The position numbers and the translations under genes were made by a program. A DNA stretch of 64,000 nt from Litoditis marina. Taxonomy: Eukaryota > Nematoda > Chromadorea > Rhabditida > Rhabditidae. Positions 12,901 through 30,900 of the stretch are shown here, one piece after another. The stretch is from assembly GCA_964036275.1 (NCBI GenBank), contig OZ038437.1:1306501-1370500 (forward strand), written 5' to 3'. Below the pieces are notes generated by a model. It searched no databases. It saw nothing but the letters and a program-made list of their open reading frames with translations, and was not told where the DNA came from. Every line of letters begins with the position of its first letter. Position 1 is the stretch's first letter.

Positions 12901-15900
12901 TCGTATAGCTGTGTTTGTAGTTTGATTCGCTTATTTTTAAAATGCGCAAACAAGGGGCGAATCGGAATCAAACTACAGACCACAACGACTATTCGGTCCA
13001 CTTACCATTCAGTCCATTTGCCAGCGAGTCGAATAACTTGTCGTTGAGGGTGCCGTTCGTTGATTCCCCGTCGGCTGCCGCACGCAGATTCGCCATGCAG
13101 CGCAGAAGCTCTTCCACCTAAAATCAATAATTTCATTATTAATTGATAGTTTGCTATTGCATATATACTCACTGTACCCTGTTTAAGTTCTGGGCGAAGG
13201 CTTGGAAGCAACACTTTAATGGACCAAAGTTACCTCCTACAACTTGCAACCCACCATTCACTTTGAAGCAACAGAAAAAATAGTTTCTTGAAAAAAGAGT
13301 TGATTTGATAGCTGGGATCAACTTACCTCGCTCTTATTCTCGTTCACGTTCTCCTTGTTTCTCGCTGCCCACTCGAATCTGGTCGTCGCTATCGATTGAA
13401 GCTCCGTTCTGAATAAAAATCGATAATAGCAGCGCAATTCCCTGTGTCTTGTGTCCCCTATAACGGCGGCTATTTTTGCAGTTATACTAGTTCAAAACAC
13501 CGATTTTAGGGAAAGAGGTCATTAACTGAAACATCTAGCAAATTCGCCCCACGATTGTATTGTACAATTTTTGTACAACTTTGTAGTTTTTGTACTGATA
13601 AAGATTGTACGACAAAGACCCCACCTGGACACTTCGGCGGGTACAATGTTACCAACTGCATGGATGAAGGAGCACAGCGAGTGCGTGTGACACATGACGG
13701 CTGCTGCGTGCACCAGATCGGTAAGGGACCAGTGGTCCGCACCGCCAACCAACTCCTGAAAACACACACCGTAGATGGGATAGTGTCGGTTATGAGCAAA
13801 AGCGGAAAGCTTCTAGTCCCCTCTAGGTCGTTTTCCAAACATTCCTCAAACTTTTCCCGCCCCGGTCAGCTAACCGGGGTATGACACACACCATCGGTGA
13901 TCAATTTAGATGTTTAAGACAACAACTTTGTGAAATCGTTGTCTAAACCGATTTTGGTAACCTTCTTCGAGTTATTTGAGTAGGCTCCACAACTAGACTG
14001 AATGTCTACAGTACCCCAATATTTTGTGATTAGACACTTGTCCGCCCCAAAAGATAACATTCCCATATTTCAAGTTTCTTCACAAAAAAACGAAAAACTG
14101 CCGGTCACGACTGGAAAAGATTCGATACAGTTGATCAGAATAACTTTTGAAAACCACCATGTTTGCAACAATTACTGTTGTCAATCACTGATCACCAAAT
14201 CAGCAACTACTGTAGAGAGCTCAACATGCAGTTTACCACCATTCAATGATTGAACGTGTTTTAATTAAAAAGTTCGCCTTGTTTTCGTCTGACTTGGCAT
14301 TCATCTAATGAAGAAATATCTATAATTGATAACCCCTACCACTTTGATAGCAAAAAATGATTGATAACACTGCGTTTATCCGTCAGACAGCAAATAATGA
14401 CACTTATTAAAACGTTTTCTTCAAAGTAAAGCACACGTAGGCAACATTCCTCTTTTTTGTTGCAAACTCTGCAACCGCAACGTGCAACGATCAAAAATGC
14501 ATTTCACACATACGAATGCACAGCGAAAGTTGGGAACATGTAAACTGAGAACAAAATGTAGAGTCAGATCGTGCTAGCGGATAACGTGTCCACACAAGTA
14601 AAGCAACTACATCCGTAGTCGTGCATCTTAGGAGTACTTTTTTAATGTGATGAGATTCACACATTTTATGAGTGAATGAAATTGAATTGTATCGAGATCG
14701 TTTAGAATAGAAAAGACTAGGCTGAATCGACAGTTGTTCCTACAATCTGCTTGGTTTATAATAGTTTGTATGTGCAGTGTATGTGCAGTGTACGCAGATC
14801 AAACTACAACTCTAAGCTGTTCAACCCCTATAGACATATGGTTTACTACCAAAGGCCAGTAAGGTCTGACTGAGCGACCAAAATTAGTCCGTTTTAGATG
14901 TGAACACGTGAAAAATTATGATTTTTCCATCAAAAGTAGACCGCTTTTCTTATTTTCGGTGAAAAAGTAGTCCGTTTTTCGATTTTTTCTAACTATGCGG
15001 ACAACTTTACTGGTGTATGTTTACTACCGTACTGTTCCTTAACTCACACTGATATATCCAGCCTTGCATAGCCATGGCTGATGAGCCAGCACCATGTTGA
15101 GTCTGTCGAGCGACTTGATCTTCGAGCTGTCCACGTTAGCAAGACCGCGCAGCCACTTGATCTAAAATAGTATATTATACTATATTTATTGATGTATAAT
15201 ATTTGTTCTGTCAGCTGCGAGATAACTATCATGATGATAGTCATCAAGCATCTAATATACAATAAGAATGACCTCAACAAACTCGATACTGAAGTTGGAA
15301 AATAGCCAGTTACGGGCAATGTGAATGCAAATTCCAGTGAAAAGCCACGTAATTTCAAAATATTAATAATCACTATGAATTTTTCATCTTCGATTTTTGT
15401 TAACTTACGTCGCCACCTAGTCGTTCAAACTCGCGCGAGTGCAGGTCCAGCAGGAAACGACAGCGGTTTCGCATTGCTGCCTGAAATCACAGGCTGAGAA
15501 TCATTAACGTATTGATTATTGTATTATTGATGTGTTCACTGAACAGAACTATCTTCCAAACAACTAACGGTTATGGTGTAGTACCGTAATCTCTATAGCA
15601 AGTTTTACGATTTTGCATCAGAAATAGCCAAATAAGGGGAGTTTCGTGGGTACTCTGTTCGGACAAAGCTATTACAGCATGCGCGGAACGTAAAATGTAG
15701 AATCGGGCAGGCCAAAAATGTGGTGTTCATAAAATTCTTGCCATCTCTCAAAACTTCAATTATCCAAGTGGCAAGGTGTACTGGTTTTGTGATTCATGAT
15801 TGATACCATCTTCACGCTTACAGGAGTAGATACAGTAGTTTGATTGATAGGATACATTTTTGATCATATAAGTAACATTTTGTTGTATATTTTTATATAC

Positions 15901-16532
15901 AATATCATTATTTCCATTGTTTTATTACTAACCATGATGGCAATGTAGTGCCGGGAGGCGGGTGTGAGATTGCCAACCCCGTAGAGGAGCGAATGGGTTG
16001 TTCGCGAGAATACATCATGGTACGACGGATGCAGAAGAGTCACTCTGAAATAGTATCATTATTACTGATGTATATAGATTGATTATTGTATATATAGATT
16101 ATTGTAATATTGATGTTTTGACTAAACGAAATCAGCTTTTCCATCACTCTTATGATGATGATATTCGTAATCTCTTCGTTTTGTATTTCGTTCAAGTTCG
16201 ACGAATCGTGAACCGTAAAACATAGTGGTTTTTCTGCGGTACACGTTTGATGATTATTGATTACCGCAAACAGTATATCTGTATATCATCTGAGTTCATT
16301 TTTTATCATGTTAGAGCTTGTTGATTATCTCAATTCACTAACTACCGTGAACCAATTACCGAATTTCATTATGTTTCAACATAAACTACTAAAGTTTGTT
16401 CACATTTGTTGTTGTTTGTTAGTATGTGTACCTGAGCAGCGGTTCCCAGATGTTGGGGAGCTGTGTCTTGCCGCCGTTGGGGTCCGATTCAGAATCTGAC
16501 AACACGTCATCCATGATGATTCGGCTCTCCAT
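3973..16532 (-). CDS. SESN: Sestrin (leucine/stress sensor acting on GATOR2-mTORC1), complete, 12 exons
   Basis: Exons (transcript order): 16532-16432, 16044-15933, 15480-15409, 15161-15048, 13755-13625, 13408-13327, 13117-13006, 6847-6723, 6552-6446, 5773-5668, 5196-5077, 4095-3973. All phases join, giving 434 aa; vertebrate sestrins run about 480-550. N-terminal AhpD-like half: RHYIAIM at exon 2 end, then the redox motif CRFLLDLH (human SESN2 CSYLVNLH), so the Cys and His are present but Tyr127 is Phe. Helical middle: KWLRGLANV and AHQPWL. C-terminal half: [20 protein letters not shown] with the Asp-Asp-Tyr used by SESN2 to bind GATOR2, [13 protein letters not shown] with its basic residues, and [16 protein letters not shown]. 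The start ATG opens an acidic [10 protein letters not shown] leader; a second ATG lies six codons later. Family knowledge: sestrins inhibit mTORC1 when leucine is low. Two leucine-pocket positions differ (see findings). Confidence 0.93.
4128..4282. repeat. Minisatellite, about five 29-33-base units, in last sestrin intron
   Basis: The unit TTTAGG(G/A)TTTAAAACAT...GTT(T/C)(G/A)GGT is repeated about five times with divergence, between sestrin exons 12 and 11. No coding potential. Confidence 0.7.
8270..8545. repeat. Direct duplication (about 140-base unit) with poly-C tracts
   Basis: CGTGGCATAAATCGAGTCCAAACTACAATTCAG...C-run...TTCTCATCTTCCCATGC recurs as CGTGGCCTGAATTGAGTTCAAACTACAATTCAG...C-run...TTCCATCTTCCCATGC. 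Each unit carries one FAACTACAA-type element and a run of 9-14 C. Confidence 0.7.
9801..9986. mobile_element. hAT-like MITE with 8-bp target duplication, copy M1
   Basis: A 170-bp element (9809-9978) with terminal inverted repeats CATACACCAG...CTGGTGTATG, flanked on both sides by CATATAAG. Internally it has no ORF and carries GTAATCCGTTTT / AAGTAGTCCGTTTT motifs also seen in many diverged relatives. An 8-bp target duplication is the hallmark of hAT-family transposition. Confidence 0.85.
12908..12985. mobile_element. Short palindromic TTGTAGTTTGATC element (representative copy)
   Basis: TGTGTTTGTAGTTTGATTC, about 40 bases of spacer, then GGAATCAAACTACA. The same inverted pair brackets 50-80 bases at about 20-60, 28203-28260, 35032-35110, 36408-36470 and 44918-44991. 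Single arms occur at many more places. No ORF. Confidence 0.7.
14842..15027. mobile_element. hAT-like MITE with 8-bp target duplication, copy M2
   Basis: A 170-bp element (14850-15019) related to M1 throughout, with the right end CTGGTGTATG and a diverged left end CAAAGGCCAG. It is flanked by TTTACTAC on both sides and sits just downstream of sestrin exon 4 in the transcript. Confidence 0.85.
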
Positions 16533-19340
16533 GCCGAAACCGTACACTACTTGTGACCCGGTTTAGAGCATGTAGTCCGAAAACACCCGCTTATTGCTCA
16601 CTGAAAACAGTCGGTTTTAGTTAGTATTTGATACTTAGCAACTTGGGTAATCACAATATGATCACTGAACTAAATGCAACAGTATAACATTGTACAAACT
16701 GAACGAGGAAGAACCAGATAGCTCGATATACGAGAACACAAAGACCATGAGGCGTGAGAGAAATAAACTCAAAAGAGTATGAGATTATTCCTTAGAACAC
16801 ACTCGAGAACATTGTGAAACGGGCAAATAAGCGAAATTCAATGAAGAACATGATGTGGAAAACACAAACTAGCCGCCTTTCGGAGGCCTTTAAATTCGGA
16901 CGCCAACTTCGGCAGAACTAGAATAACATACTCGAAATTTGGTTCAATCAGTTTAGCGAAGCAAGCAGAGATTGTTATGGCATGGGGCATATGTGAAGTA
17001 TGAAGCACCTACCTACTATTACTGTATAAGTAGTTCGGGGTTTTGCCTATGATGAGAAACTTGTGCAGTGTTGCAGAAACTAGCTACACGACCCCTACGC
17101 TGTTATAGAGTACAACCTCCATGTATTTCAGGACTTCTCGAAAACTCCTAACTTCAAACATTCTCCAGAATAGCTACAGCCAGACTAATAGCTCTCCTTC
17201 TTTCTTCAAAAAAAATTACCCTTTCCTATGGCGGTGTTTCACCATTCACCGGCGTAGTAGAACACAGCCTCAGTTAAACTTAAGTTGGTTGAGTTAGTTG
17301 AACTACCAAATAGTGTTTCTCACCTAGAAGAGACAAAATAATGGAAGAAGCACCAAGTCGGGGAATTGTAGAGACACAAAATTTGTAATCAATTGTTTGG
17401 AAGTTGGGAAGACCCCAAATAATCAGATGCTAGCCAACCAGGCACCCTCCTTATCACACCACAGCGACACTTCGAGCGAACCTATCTATTTGAAGAAGAA
17501 AACAAGTAACTCGTGGAAAGATGAATTACGAAATAGTTACAAAACATCCGATCAGAAGTTTTTGAGTTGACTATTCATCAATCCTATCTGATCTGAAGGT
17601 AATCGCTACATTACACTGCTGAAAGGCAACATTGGTCCCGCATTGATGTGGTGACTGAGGAAAGTTAAGAGTTAACCCAACGCATATGTTGCTCATAATA
17701 AAGAAAAAGGTTTGTTTGAGAGAGATCGTACACTTCATCTGGGATAAACACTAATGAAACAAATGAGTATACGACTAAAAACGAGAAAGTTGAAAAGCAG
17801 ATAGCTGATATTCTATATGCCTACTCGTAAACCACGAAACGTAGCAACGTTTGAGAGCCAGAAACAAGTGAGTAATACGTCACTAACAAGAACAACATCT
17901 GAGATATTGTCAAAAACAGTGTTTTGCACGAAAATTTGATGAAAACATCAAAATATGAACAATCGAGCAGAAGTGTTGCCTAATTCTTTCCTTCAGTCAA
18001 TCTATCTATTCTGAATAAGGAAATCTGCAAAAGATTTGGAAAATCTCAATTAAAGTTCATGCCATCCAATAATCGATAAAACGCCGTTTATAGCAAGTTT
18101 GGCATGGATGTCTATGAACGGTGGTGTCACGCGTGAATCTGTTGTTTTGCTGTTCTAAGATGTTTATTGCATGGCCAACTTCATAAGGTTTCTTTTGACT
18201 AAAGTCTCTAGAACTTAATTCTCTACTAGAGTTCAACAGTCGTCGTTGAATGGCGCTGAAGAACTGCGAGTGGAGCCGGCCCCATCGAGGCCCGAATCTA
18301 TAATGGGGGCGCCTTTTCACGCTGAGGTGTATGAAAGTGTATCGACCGCGACGCACGTCGGCGCGATGCGGGTAATTTATATGAATACTTTATTCCAGTG
18401 GAAAAGTGAGAGGTAACAAAAAGAAAAACAGCAAAATATGAAGTCACAACAAGAGGAAAACACAAAATGGAGAAACAGAACAGAATCGAAACTATATCTT
18501 CACATTAAACATAAACAAAACAATATATTATATTATGGACTAGGTGCCATCATATAATATTAACACTGGCTCGGCGCTCATCTCTCCACCAGGCCTGGAA
18601 ATAGACATACGCTCATAATCGGAACATACAGGGAACCAGAGGAGTTCAACTCAAGATTTGGTAGAAAGGGGGGGAGGGGCGATGACACGCAAACTCGTTC
18701 GGATATCCAAATAGTTTTGATAGTGCGTTTTGCAGTTGATTGATTTGCGGTGAGTTTGGCGTGATAAATGTCTCATCATGAGTATGAAGACAAAAAAGCG
18801 CAAAGATTTTACTTACATCATAAGTCCAAAAAATATTGAATTCGGTAACTAAAGATTTCGATGCGGTGCTGCCAGAATCCCCGGAAATAGCGGTTTGTCA
18901 ACTTTAGCTGTCGACAAATTAATCGGAAAAAAGTTGCTCAATTCATTCTAATTGACAGCTGTCCCTGACTTTTTAATCTAATTTTCCTTACTTGTAATTT
19001 AACGCAGTTTTTAAAGGTTCAATAAAACTCGACTGTTTGAAAAGCGTGGGTTTTTTGATTGTACCCTCCCTCTGTTACGGTTTTTTACTTTACTTTTTTT
19101 CCAAAACCAATGCTTCTCATCAGGTAATGGAAACCTATTGTTGTGTAAAAATGTCTCACTAGTTGGTTTGGATTTTTCTAATCCATTGGGGTGCTAATAA
19201 TGTTGATTTGACCCATAATCTGTTATTTCAAAAGGAATTAGTATCTCCCTCTTTTTTGTTTTCATAGTTTTTCATTAATTTTTGCGTCATACAATTTTAC
19301 CTTCTTTTTTGCAGTCGATGGTTCTCGTTCTTAGGAGGTG
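16533..19340. promoter_or_regulatory. Intergenic region between divergent sestrin and CSK starts
   Basis: Sestrin begins leftward at 16532 and CSK rightward at 19341, so both promoters and leaders should lie here. The sequence is AT-rich except for a CpG-rich patch at about 18236-18367 that ends ...GCGATGCG|GTAATTT, a possible donor. A CSK leader acceptor lies at 19313-19314 (cttttttgcag). I see no conserved protein segment. Confidence 0.5.
18236..18367 (+). promoter_or_regulatory. CpG-rich patch, candidate promoter or untranslated first exon
   Basis: A short island rich in CG dinucleotides (CGACCGCGACGCACGTCGGCGCGATGCGG) in AT-rich surroundings, followed by GTAATT. One + frame is open across it, but joined to the CSK exon at 19315 it would run into a stop. 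If used by CSK it is therefore untranslated. Strand and use are inference. Confidence 0.35.

Positions 19341-19341
<1 letters not shown>
19318..19341 (+). other. Seven-codon upstream ORF overlapping the CSK start (TGATG)
   Basis: ATG at 19318 opens MVLVLRR and stops at TGA 19339-19341; the A of that stop is the A of the CSK ATG. It lies directly after a strong acceptor (19313-19314), so it would be in the leader of any CSK mRNA spliced there. Confidence 0.5.
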
Positions 19342-25670
<6,329 letters not shown>

Positions 25671-26752
25671 GATGGAAGATGATAGCTTGTTGGGCTGAGT
25701 TCACCTGGTTACTATCTACCTGCTAATCTTAGCTTTCGCAAGCCCTTAATTGTTTTGTTTTCCAATCAACAGATGTTTTATTTCCCCATGTATATATACT
25801 TTCTTATCTCAAGCAGCTACACAAGGTGGAGAAATTCTAAGACTTCTGTTATAGTTCTATGTTCTATGATAGTGCTATGCTCACAGACAAGCGGCTATAA
25901 AATTATTTTTCCTCATTTCCTATATGTTTCTCACGTTACTTCATAGTTTGTCGTCGGGTATAGCTAGCGCTGTACTCGCTGAGTGAGGAACTATTATCTA
26001 TCTATCTATCAAAATAGATCTGAATTGTAAGTTTGTTGCATGCATAATAATAGTCAAATTGTTTACAAGTTGTCATCTCTCACGTCGTTTCATTCGTAAA
26101 CTTAACCTCAATATTGTTTCGCTTATATCTTACAGCATCGTTTCTAGGATTTCTTATTGCAGAATTTGTAATAATCTGAAAGTTTGTGAATGTGTTTGTC
26201 GGTAGTTTTCCTTCATACGGCAAGTTTCTTCACGTGCGTAAGTGCTCAAAGCTATTGTTCATACACGTACAAGTTGTGCTATATGCCTTACCTTGGTTTC
26301 TGGTACTCTACGGTTTGTTTTCTATTGAGGCATTTCTGAGTTTTATGTGGTTATCGCAATAAAGTTGTTTACCTTGTTTATGTGGTTACATGAAGGGTAT
26401 ACAAGTCCGTTTTCGATATCGATTCTGTTTGTATATATGAAAGAGAGAGGTGGAATGTTCATTGGAAAGTAGGGCAATTGGGAAATGTGTTGTTTGAATT
26501 CCAAAAGTAACCCTGGTTTTTTGGTCACTTGAAAAGTTACCTGCCGAATACGGTTACCTGAAACCAAAATTGCGGTTACCGAAAAAAGCTGATTAGATGA
26601 AGAGTTAGCTTACGTATCATGTATGTAAAAACTAGCCTGTCCACCGAATCTTCTCGAAATGTATCGTATAGTCTTTGTCATGTCTACAGGGACTTCTGCA
26701 GTATACTGTTGAACGTTTTGGTGTTTTTAGATGGCCGGGTTCTGAGTGTAGT
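25671..26752. other. Intergenic region, CSK to MTMR gene
   Basis: CSK 3' flank and MTMR promoter/leader. Apart from the poly(A) signal at 26358 I see no exon. The sequence is AT-rich. Confidence 0.6.
26358..26363 (+). terminator. CSK: Probable CSK poly(A) signal
   Basis: AATAAA followed within 10-25 bases by a GT-rich stretch (GTTGTTTACCTTGTTTATGTGG), about 690 bases after the CSK stop codon and before the MTMR start. Confidence 0.5.
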
Positions 26753-27932
26753 ATGTCGAACAGTTTCCAAAGTTTCATATGGAAGAAGGATGATGCAGTG
26801 GTGAGTTCTGATAGAGAATAGACAGTGGTTCAGCAATCTTAATGGTGTTACTGTATCTGCAAATTGTGCTGTGTTACGGATCAAACTACACCTCCTATTA
26901 CAGAATCTGATTTGTAGTCTTAATCAGTACAGCTAAATTTGCTGATAACATTCAATGTACCGGGATTGAAATACAAAGAATATTGAATACCTTTTTCGAC
27001 AATCTGGTTTTAACCGCGGAAGGACTTGCAATAAAAAATATTACATTTAATGAACAAAAGGAGAGTTTTCATAGATCATAGAATGATAATAAACCACGCA
27101 GTGTGATTTTTTGGATAATTCACGTGTTTACCTACACGTACAATGACTCACATTAATAATTAATAGATACCTGATACCTGATTAATACGAACAAAGTAAC
27201 GCCGTTTGGTATTATGGCATTAACTGTTGACTGTGCTATCAGTGGTGACCTATGAGTCATACTTGTTTGCAGTCGAAACTAAACTAGACCTATTGTCGTC
27301 AGCAATAACGCAGATATGTTCTCGATACGTACTTTGTAGTTTGGTGTCGTTTGCTTCATGTTCTCGAAAACATCTTTTCGTATTTTGTTCTGTTTTGAGA
27401 GTGTATAATAGGGTAGAATATTGTGGTTTCAACATTTCTGCTGATTTCTCAAACACTGGATAACATCACTAGCACAAGATATTCCAACTTTATAGATGCA
27501 TCATTATGAATATCTATTTTTTGCTTTTATCATGCATGATCTTTTTTCAGGAACCTGTTAGCCCCGCCCCCGCCGCTCCTATGCGAAAACTGCTACCAGG
27601 TACATAACCGTTTCATTTTCTAGTATTGCGCGTTCTGTCCATGAAATATGATTGAATTGGGTGATTGAGTTGAGCTGAATAAAGCACTTCTAGTAAGAAA
27701 TAATGAAATCTAAGATAAAATAAGATGTTTTAGTTAGATAGGGAGTCGTTCAAATGTAAGATAGGGAGGAAAGGGTAGAGTGAGAGGGAGAGGGAGGGTT
27801 GAAGAGGGATACAAAAAGAAAGAAAGAGAAATATGATGTTGCTATCCTTACAGGTGAGGTAGGAGGAATTTCTAGTGACGAGGTGTTTTAGTTAGATAGA
27901 GAGTCGTTCAAGTGTAAGATAGAGAGGGGAGG

Positions 27933-27987
<55 letters not shown>

Positions 27988-30900
27988 AAAGGAAGGTTGA
28001 AGAGGGATACGAGAAGATAGAAAGAGAAATATGATGTTGCTATTCTTACAGGTGAGGTAGGAGGTATTTCGTGTGACGACGTCTCGTTCTGTTTCCAATT
28101 CCACGATGTTCTCACGGGACGCCTCACGTGTACCAACTTCTGTCTCTACTTTCAACCACACGTGGTAGCCAATCGTATGGTGAGTACCGTACAGTTGTCT
28201 TTTATTCGTTGTAGTTTGTTTTCTATACGCGCCCAAATGCTATGGATCAAACTACAACCCTATCGGGGTGTGACAGCGTACATCGTTTGGGCTTCGGGAA
28301 GAGGATACGCTTTCGATGTACTTAATATGTAGGACTTGTTGTAGGACTTGCCTATTAAAAAATGGTACTCATAGAGCGTAAGGTCTTCTGTTCTAGAATG
28401 GACATTCACCGCCAAGACCTCTCATGAGAGGAGAGGATGCCAAGTAGTTTCCAAGAAAAGTAAGGGTCGCGAATTGAAACCCAGCGAGTTTCATACAAAC
28501 TAATGAAAATTCAACCGGAAATGGACGAAACTGTCAGTTTTGAACTATTTTGGAGGGTCCAGACTCAAAAAAGAGGAGGCTATCGCGAGCTTCGAGAAAA
28601 AATGAGTGAGCCTTGGCGGTGTATGAGAATGGAGTGTAAGTTTTACATTACAACGCTTCTTCATAATTTCGTAATTTCTGATTTACGACTGAGTTGGAAC
28701 AGGAACGGGATATAACTATCATCACGATCACAGTACGAATTCGAATTTGACGGATCATATATCATACTCACATTCTAACTACCATTTTCAGAATCGGGTC
28801 CCCCAACGATTTACTGTATTCGATGATGATCTCTGTGTGCCCCTCTGCTCCATTGAAAGCATCTCATACTCGACAGTACATCGTAAGTTGGTGGCTTTTT
28901 TAGGGGACCACATTTTAATTGTAGTTTGTAGTCTGATCAGCGGCCGTTGTTTTGAAATACGCTGGAAACGTCATACGATGAAACTACACAACTTTGTGGA
29001 ACGCAGTAACAGTTTCCCGCGCTGCGCAGTACAATATGTCATGGTTCACGTTTTGAACACAAAATTCTGCCCTTTTTATTGAAAGTTGCAGCCAGCTGCT
29101 AGCTGATTGTTAGAGAGATTCAAGGATAGAAATAGTTTGTTTGTGTGCATTTGGAGTGAGTCTGATCAGCGGACACAGCATTGCGCAGATTTCAGAATTT
29201 CTATGTTTTCAAGGTGAAACTCGTTTTTGGATGATTTTGTTGTTACAGAAGATGTGCTTCGTAGTGCAACCAAGAAGAAGTATCGACAACTGACGTCCTC
29301 AGTGTCCAGCCTCGAAATTGTATCCTGTCTCAAACTGTATCTCAAGGTAAGTATTGAAAATACTATTGTTCATTAATTGTTGTTGGTTTTTGAGGAGGTG
29401 TACTGGTGCCCAAATCATCGTTTTAGTTTTATCTCGAAACACACTGTTGTTCACGACTTCGGACCAAAATTGAAAGCAATGGGATCAAACTACAAACACA
29501 GCGGAATGGGAAACATACATCGTATTTCGGAAGGAGCGGACCTTGCAAATATTCTTCTTTTCCAGGATTTCCGCGTGCTCACCCTGGACATGTCTCGTTC
29601 GCAACACGCGCCCAACATGGCCAATCAGCTGTTGTTTTTCTCGCGACCGAGCACCGTGGAACACCTGGTACAGGCCGGCGCCAATGTCGACTGGATTGCT
29701 AGGGGTTAGTTGGTCTGTAGTAGGGTTTTAGTTATAATATTAATAATAATAGGTTAAGTTATCCCACAAGTGTGGACTGAATGCTAGGGGTTAGTTGCTT
29801 AGCGGTTCATACGTAGTTCCGAATCGGGGAAAAGGTGCGCAGGAGCAGCCTGAAAGTGAGCGGGGCCTTCCGCTGTGTTTGTTCCAGTTCCTTCCTGTCG
29901 AACGTTGTGAATTAAGGCGTGTAATGAGGTCAACCTACAACGAATATTTGTTTATTCCCCATAATTCTACCTAAAATGCATGGAATCTGATTCATATTCC
30001 AGTTGCCTTCAACGACGAGGATTCGTGGCGTCAGGAGCTGAATCGATGTTGTGCCAAGGAGGGATGGCGGGTGTGTAATGTGCGGAGGGAGTTACTACAC
30101 TACGTCATACACAGGTGAGTTGTTGGAAAGAGAGCTTGGTTACTGTTGGGCTATCGATACAACTACCCATAAACCAGCATCGACTGATTACCAAACATGT
30201 AAATGAGTTGTTTTTGATGATTTTCCATCAAAAATGGACAAATGTTCTAGTTTTTATCGAAAAAGTAGTCTCATTTTCAAGTCTTTACTAGTGTATGCAA
30301 CTACCATAAGTAGCCGACACCCGATATAAGAGAAAAGCTCGTTCCTTTCGGTATGTAGGTCACGTTCGTTATTCGTAGGGTTGGCTGTCCAAAACGAGTT
30401 TGTGTCGTCTTTTCTGATTCGCATTGGCACTGTATATTTCTGTAGCAATAGGAGCTAAGGGGAATACGCGAATTATCTACTGGTTATCGTCCACAGTATT
30501 TGATCTCCCACGTATCTTGTGTCTTTCAGTTATCCGACGTACGTGGTCGTGCCACGTGATCTAGTAGGTCATGACCTTGGTGAGATGGTCGATCATTATA
30601 GGGAGGGTCGGTTCCCGGTGAGTACGGTTTACGTCTAATGTTAAGGTTCAGCATCAGACATTTTCAAACTGTGTGAGCAGAATTATCAACATACTTCAGT
30701 TCAGCAAACTCACCTCACGTTGAATAACCAATTCTAATTCAGTTATTTAGCATTAAATTAGAATATTTTTGCAAACTAAGAAGCGCTGTTGGATTCTTCG
30801 TCAAAGGCCGATTCCCATTTGTTATTAGTGTATAGTAGGACGTTTCTGGTTCATGATACCTCATGTATTGACACGAGACAGTACACCGAATTGAGAGAAA

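Larger units (their letters stand above)
6848..13005. other. Sestrin intron 7: 6.2 kb repeat-rich intron
   Basis: This intron is many times longer than its neighbours. It contains a hAT-like MITE (9801-9986), a degraded relative near 7567-7718, a direct duplication of about 140 bases with poly-C runs (about 8270-8545), a pair at 9125-9195 / 9303-9370 sharing ATCCTATATTCGACATGTG, and a pair at about 11720-11960 / 12080-12420 sharing ACAACGGTCACA and GGAGCAGCTG. There are several TTGTAGTTTGATC elements, including an almost complete one at 12908-12982. ORFs of 60-146 codons occur on both strands but none resembles a protein family, and none has flanking phase-matched exons. Confidence 0.7.

Noticed and set aside
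18057..18356. 99-codon minus-strand ORF between sestrin and CSK
   Set aside because: Open mainly because of the CpG-rich patch; no family resemblance and no splice partner into sestrin exon 1.
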